Shown piece after piece: positions 59,998 through 64,000 of a DNA stretch of 64,000 nt. How positions within the stretch are numbered: position 1 is the stretch's first letter; each line of letters begins with the position of its first letter. Origin of the DNA: Cryptomeria japonica (taxonomy: Eukaryota > Streptophyta > Pinopsida > Cupressales > Cupressaceae); contig NC_081406.1 in assembly GCF_030272615.1 (NCBI RefSeq), forward strand, positions 219,116,997 through 219,180,996, read 5' to 3'. Both the position numbers and the translations under genes were made by a program. Under the pieces are notes generated by a model. The model was given only the letters and a program-made list of their open reading frames with translations, was not told the DNA's origin and ran no database searches.

Positions 59998-61895
59998 TTA
60001 CGCGTAGAATATTTTCAGATGTAGGATGTTGAGGGGATCATTAAGGGGCTCCCCTTCTAGATTGGATAACTGATAGGCCCCTAAGACATACTTTGTTGTT
60101 ACTACATATGGGTCTAACCAGTTAGCTTTAAACTTTCGTTTCTTTTCTTTGTCCTATTGCTTCTTTGGATTCTCTCTAAGGACTGAATCACTTACCTCAA
60201 GCTCACAAGGGTGGACTCTCTTTTGATATTGGCTTTTGAGTATAGATTTATAACATTGTTCATCAAGAAGATCTAATTGAGCAAGCCTTGTCACCCTATA
60301 GTCTTCAACAGAAATAAACTCTTTCAAGGATATGCACAATGATGGTAGCTCAATCTCAATTGGTAAGACCACTTTTGTACCATAAACAAGAGAGTAAGGA
60401 GTGCCTCCAATGAGATTTCCAATGATAGTGTGATAAGCCCAAAGGGCGGGGTTGAGATGGAGGTGCTAGGCATGACCAATTTCATTGACATCCTTCTTGA
60501 GGATGCGTAGCAAATTTTTATTGGTTGCCTCGGCCTAGTCGTTACCTTGGGGATAATATGGGGTAGATCAACGATGCTAGATATATTAAAATGTTGAACA
60601 AAGATCAGGTATGCGTTGGTTTTTAAAAGGGGTCTCATTATCAATAATGATGGTGGAGGGAACTCCATAATGGTAACTGATGTGATATAGGATAAATTTG
60701 GACACTTGTACAATGGTGGTAAGGGTGAGAAGGATAGCTTCAACCCACTTGGTGAAGTATTTAATATTCATAATAATAAACTTGTGTCCACCAAAAGGAG
60801 GATGGATCTTACCAACGAGGTCAAGGCCCCATGTAAAAAAAGCCCATCATGTTGTAATCAGTTGCAAATCCTATGCTAGAACATGGATTAGATCTTTGTG
60901 CCATTGACAGGGAACATATGTCTTGACGAATTCACAACAGTAATGTTCCATGGTGGGCAAGTAGTATCTCACTCTTAAGAATTGTTTGGAAAGAATGTAT
61001 CCACTTGTATGAGCACCACAAGTTTCAGCATACACTTCCTTCATCGCAAGATTAGCTTGATTTGAATCTAAACATCTAGCAAGGATGTCATAGTAGCAAT
61101 GACAATATAGGTTATCTCCTATGAGTGTGAATCAGGTGCAATGATGAATAAGGTTTTGATGCTCATTTTGGGATATGTTAAGTGGGAGGGTACAATCTTT
61201 AAGGTATGTGCAAATGTTAGGGTACCAGGGTGATTGAGGGCTAATGATGTTGTACACCATTTCTTTGTGCAATGTCTCAAATGCCAACTGGAGAAGTTCC
61301 TCAACCAAGAACTCATATTTAAGACTTTTGATTCTATTGTGAGAAGATAACCAATAGCGGCCATTGCATCAGTTACCTTATTTTGTGCCCCAGGGATCTG
61401 ATCGAGTATGATGCTCTGAAAGTACATCGACCATTGTTTTGCACAACAGGAGTTTATCATCTTTTATTTGGTACTCATCATTCACCTACCTGATAACTAG
61501 TTGTGAATCTTAATAAATGAGGTTTTTTGTGATATTCCATTGAATGGCTTTCTTGAAACTAGTGATGAGCCCTTCATATTCAGTAATATTATTGGAATAG
61601 GGAAAAGACAACTTGAATGAATTGGGAGTAAGATCCCCTTGAGGAGTAACAAATAAGAAACCTACCCCCAATCCTTTCCATGTATGAGAACCATCAAAGT
61701 AGAGCTTCCAAGGAGGTTGTGTTGTTATTGTGCAAACATATTCATTCAAAAAATTTGTAACCAATGAATAAGCATCATTTAGGTGTGTTTTGGTCAATTG
61801 GTCTACAATGACCTATCCTTTGATGGCCTTTTTGTCCATATACTGGATATCAAATTCACTAAGCAACATGACTGGTGTAGGAGCACCTAGTTGAG
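59998..61895 (-). pseudogene. Tat/Ogre pol relic: RNase H end, archaeal-type RNase H, integrase
   Basis: The minus strand reads PVMLLSEFDIQYMDKKAIKG (RNase H end, about 61880), the archaeal-type RNase H (WKLYFDGSHTWKGLGVGFLF, NNITEYEGL; 61710-61560), an integrase region (YFTKWVEAILL, about 60757; YYPQGND, about 60550; NLLRILKKDVNEIG; LVYGTKVVLPIEIELPS) and the end block NWLDPYVVTTKYVLGAYQLSN. It stops at 59998 (HLKIFYA). Many stops and frame changes occur, and the integrase zinc finger is poorly preserved. RT and everything upstream is missing: similarity ends sharply near 61895. It is older and more decayed than the Tat element at 34615-57276. Confidence 0.82.
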
Positions 61896-62093
61896 CAAAA
61901 CTCTCCTTTTTGAGTATTTAATGCTTTCATTTTTGTAATGTCTTGTGTCAAGTTTATAATGTTGTTTTAGGTTGTTGTGTGTCTTGTCTAGTGGTTTTTA
62001 TCTTATTTTGGGCTCAATAGGTAATGAGGAGGTAGAGAAGAAGTTGGTCTTCTTTGAGGTTGGTGGGCTTTTGTTCTCAATGTGCTTCCCAAA
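61896..62093. other. Unassigned junction sequence
   Basis: Unrelated to Tat pol. No coding homology seen. Confidence 0.4.
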
Positions 62094-62324
62094 TCAATCC
62101 CTAGGCACAACTGGGATTCTTCTAAACCTTTCTCCTATCTCCTCCTCTCTATTCAACACTTCTTGCACCCTATTGTATTGTACATCACTTCTCCTTACCT
62201 TCCATGCTAAGGCATTCAAATCTGAAATGAGGTCATCTTGTGTATCACCAAAAATGAACAAGTTTGGTTGTCCAACTGGCTGAATCTCCTCTCTTCCAGG
62301 AATGGGAAACTATTGGAGAACCAT
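62094..62324 (-). pseudogene. Small open reading of unknown family
   Basis: I do not recognise it. The minus-strand frame from ATG 62324 is MVLQ, then TAG (62312-62310), then 71 uninterrupted codons with FPIPGREEIQPVGQPNLF, FGDTQDDLISDLNALAWKV and a charged end LNREEEIGERFRRIPVVPRD, stop at 62094-62096. Composition (charged, predicted helical) is protein-like rather than random AT-rich frame. It lies downstream of a chromovirus integrase on the same strand and may be a gag or host-gene fragment. Confidence 0.35.
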
Positions 62325-63529
62325 GGTTTACTAATCTTGTTTTCATCTTTAAGGATTTCAATCATATTAATGTGTTGATTGAGCATCTGGACAGGTCTGC
62401 AAAGTTTGATGACTGTCCCTCACCCTTCAACAATGAAACAGTGACACACTATCTTACAGTCTGTTTACACCTTTTCTTCTTACATCCAACAAATTCATGA
62501 GAGAGACAAGGATAGTAAAGTGCAATAATAACTCTAGCCAACTTAATTCTCCTTCAACATTTCAAAGTACAGTGCTATGAACAACAAAGTACCATTCAAA
62601 CAACTTTAAGAATACCCAAGCCAAGTTGCTCACTTCACATAATTGCCATGGGCTTACAAACACTTGTGCATTGCTAGAAAAGGAAAATGGATGTATGATA
62701 CAGTATGTACAAAGGATCCAACAAATTTCCTCAAAGCCATGGATGAAGAGACTTTGAAGAAATTAGTTGGACCATGAATGACCTTCCATTGGAACCACAA
62801 AACAATGCCTTTCCCAAGAGCACTTCAAACAAAAATTGTTCCAAATCACTACTCAAACATCAAATGAGATCACACCAATTAAGAATGGGAGTAGTATGGA
62901 CTCATGAAGCCATGGTATAGACTGTACTTCTCAAAAGTGCAAGAAACTAGTTAAAACTCACAAAAACAAGAGCAAAACAAGTATTTCTTTTACTTTTACA
63001 ACATTAACTAGACATACAATGATGGGAACATGGTTTTTATACATGTGCCAACTTATTTAAGCCTTTTTATGGACAGGTACAGGTTGGAACTAACCAAAAC
63101 CACCAAAAATCACTTTTTTGCACTTTTTGACAACTTTTTGACAACTTTTGACAACTTTTGTTGCTCAAAAAGTTGCATTTTGACTCCTAGTGACTTGGCA
63201 CTCAAACCAATGACTCAACATCATTAGAAACACTAAATAAACATGCTCCAATTCCTTTCAAGGCTTTACAACATCAAAAATTCAAAAATGCTCATTTGGA
63301 CCCAAAATTGACAATGTTTGGTCCACTGAGCAAAAACCAAAAATCTTGGAAACTCTCAAACAAAAATGAGTTCCAAACCTTATTACACCACAAATAAAAC
63401 CTATTAAACCTAATAGAAGCATAAAATAAACACACATGCTTAATTTGCAACAAAATGCTATACCTGCTAGGATTTGAGCATTCAGGTGCTCAGGTGCTCC
63501 TGCACCATACTCCCCTAAGGACAAAGAAG
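62325..63529. other. Unassigned; possible 3' LTR of the chromovirus
   Basis: On the minus strand the integrase stop (63530) is followed within about 20 bases by ttaggggagtatgg, a purine-rich stretch that could be the PPT, then tgcaggagcacctgagcacc, a possible LTR start. No second copy is present in the window, so the LTR cannot be verified. 63118-63160 has three short repeats of ttttgacaac. Confidence 0.35.
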
Positions 63530-64000
63530 TCATGTGACTCCTTTGGGCAGTAAAGAAAGAGGAATTCCAGATTTGAGAAAGTCACTTTCAGGTATCCATG
63601 TGGCTTCAGAAGCTGGTTTATCCTTCCACTTGATGAGATGCTCCATGTAGGTATGGTGTCTTGTCTTTTTGATGATTCTTGAATCTAGTACCTGCTGAGG
63701 AATGGGAGTAGAAGAAGAGGGGAGAGAAAGATCTGAAACTCTTTGTGAGTTTGATGGTAGCTCCCCTTTGAATGGCACCAAATCTACAACATTGAAAATA
63801 GGAGACATAGAAACTTCATTAGGCAAATCAACTTTGTAAGCATTATGGCCATATCTAGCCAAGATTTTGCATGGTCCTACTCTTCTCATTTGCAACTTAG
63901 TAGGAACTCCTTTCTATAACCATGACTTGTTGAGATGGACCATCACATAATCACCCACTGAAAATTGAACATCTCTTTTTGAAGCATCAACTCTCTCCTT
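63530..64000 (-). pseudogene. Chromovirus (Ty3/gypsy) integrase C-terminus with chromodomain, cut by window end
   Basis: The minus strand enters the window at 64000 with KERVDASKRDVQFSVGDYVM (the GPF/Y-preceding module), then a TAG near 63917 in place of a residue before KGVPTKLQMRRVGPCKIL, the GPY-like module. It continues AYKVDLPNEVSMSPIFNVVDL and a chromodomain, VLDSRIIKKTRHHTYMEHLI then KWKDKPASEATWIPESD, to the stop at 63530. The chromodomain directs integration by binding chromatin marks in chromoviruses. One stop in an otherwise clean 156-codon reading suggests a younger element than its Tat neighbour. Confidence 0.9.

Overview
The window is nuclear DNA from a plant with a large, repeat-rich genome. 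I see no intact host gene, rRNA, tRNA or bacterial feature. Almost everything recognisable is retrotransposon: Ty1/copia, Ty3/gypsy of Tat/Ogre type (archaeal-type second RNase H, antisense plant-mobile-domain ORF), Ty3/gypsy chromovirus, and a plant L1-type LINE. The AT-rich composition, old and heavily mutated elements, a long minisatellite and degenerate telomere-like sequence fit a gymnosperm-sized genome. That taxonomic guess is inference only.

Layout. 133-1529 is a 77-bp minisatellite (about 18 copies), followed by degenerate CCCTAAA-like sequence to about 1735. 4640-7112 holds the 3' half of a copia element (minus strand). 7260-8307 is a LINE ORF1-type (DUF4283) pseudogene with its own poly(A) and no ORF2. 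10349-12667 carries two LTRs of one family. 12668-16150 is the antisense plant-mobile-domain (PMD) gene of a decayed Tat element, with a TATA box.

The centre is a nested structure. A LINE (16839-33338, bounded by an 18-bp target duplication with one mismatch) contains ORF1, ORF2 (endonuclease, RT, zinc knuckle, RNase H) and a third, unrecognised ORF of about 500 codons before its 3' end. A 1447-bp solo LTR (5-bp duplication gaaac) sits in the endonuclease, and a 6.8-kb copia element (duplication cccca) sits in ORF3. Removing either insertion restores the reading frame. Net LINE length is about 8.2 kb.

To its right is a 22.7-kb Tat/Ogre element on the minus strand (34615-57276, duplication gtagt). 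It has gag, protease, RT, RNase H, archaeal-type RNase H and integrase, and between pol and the 3' LTR an oppositely oriented PMD gene with its own TATA box. Inside it lie a second member of the same copia family (44785-50162, internally deleted to a gag-RT fusion) and a 469-bp LTR with primer-binding site, unusually flanked by a direct repeat of about 55 bp.

The right end (57282-64000) has another Tat pol relic (59998-61895), possibly the missing pol of the decayed element at 11683-16150, and the chromodomain end of a chromovirus integrase running off the window. All coding regions are broken by stops or frameshifts, so I see no currently autonomous element. The most interesting items are the third ORF inside the LINE, the ATGA overlap of its ORF1 and ORF2, and the antisense PMD genes with their own promoters.
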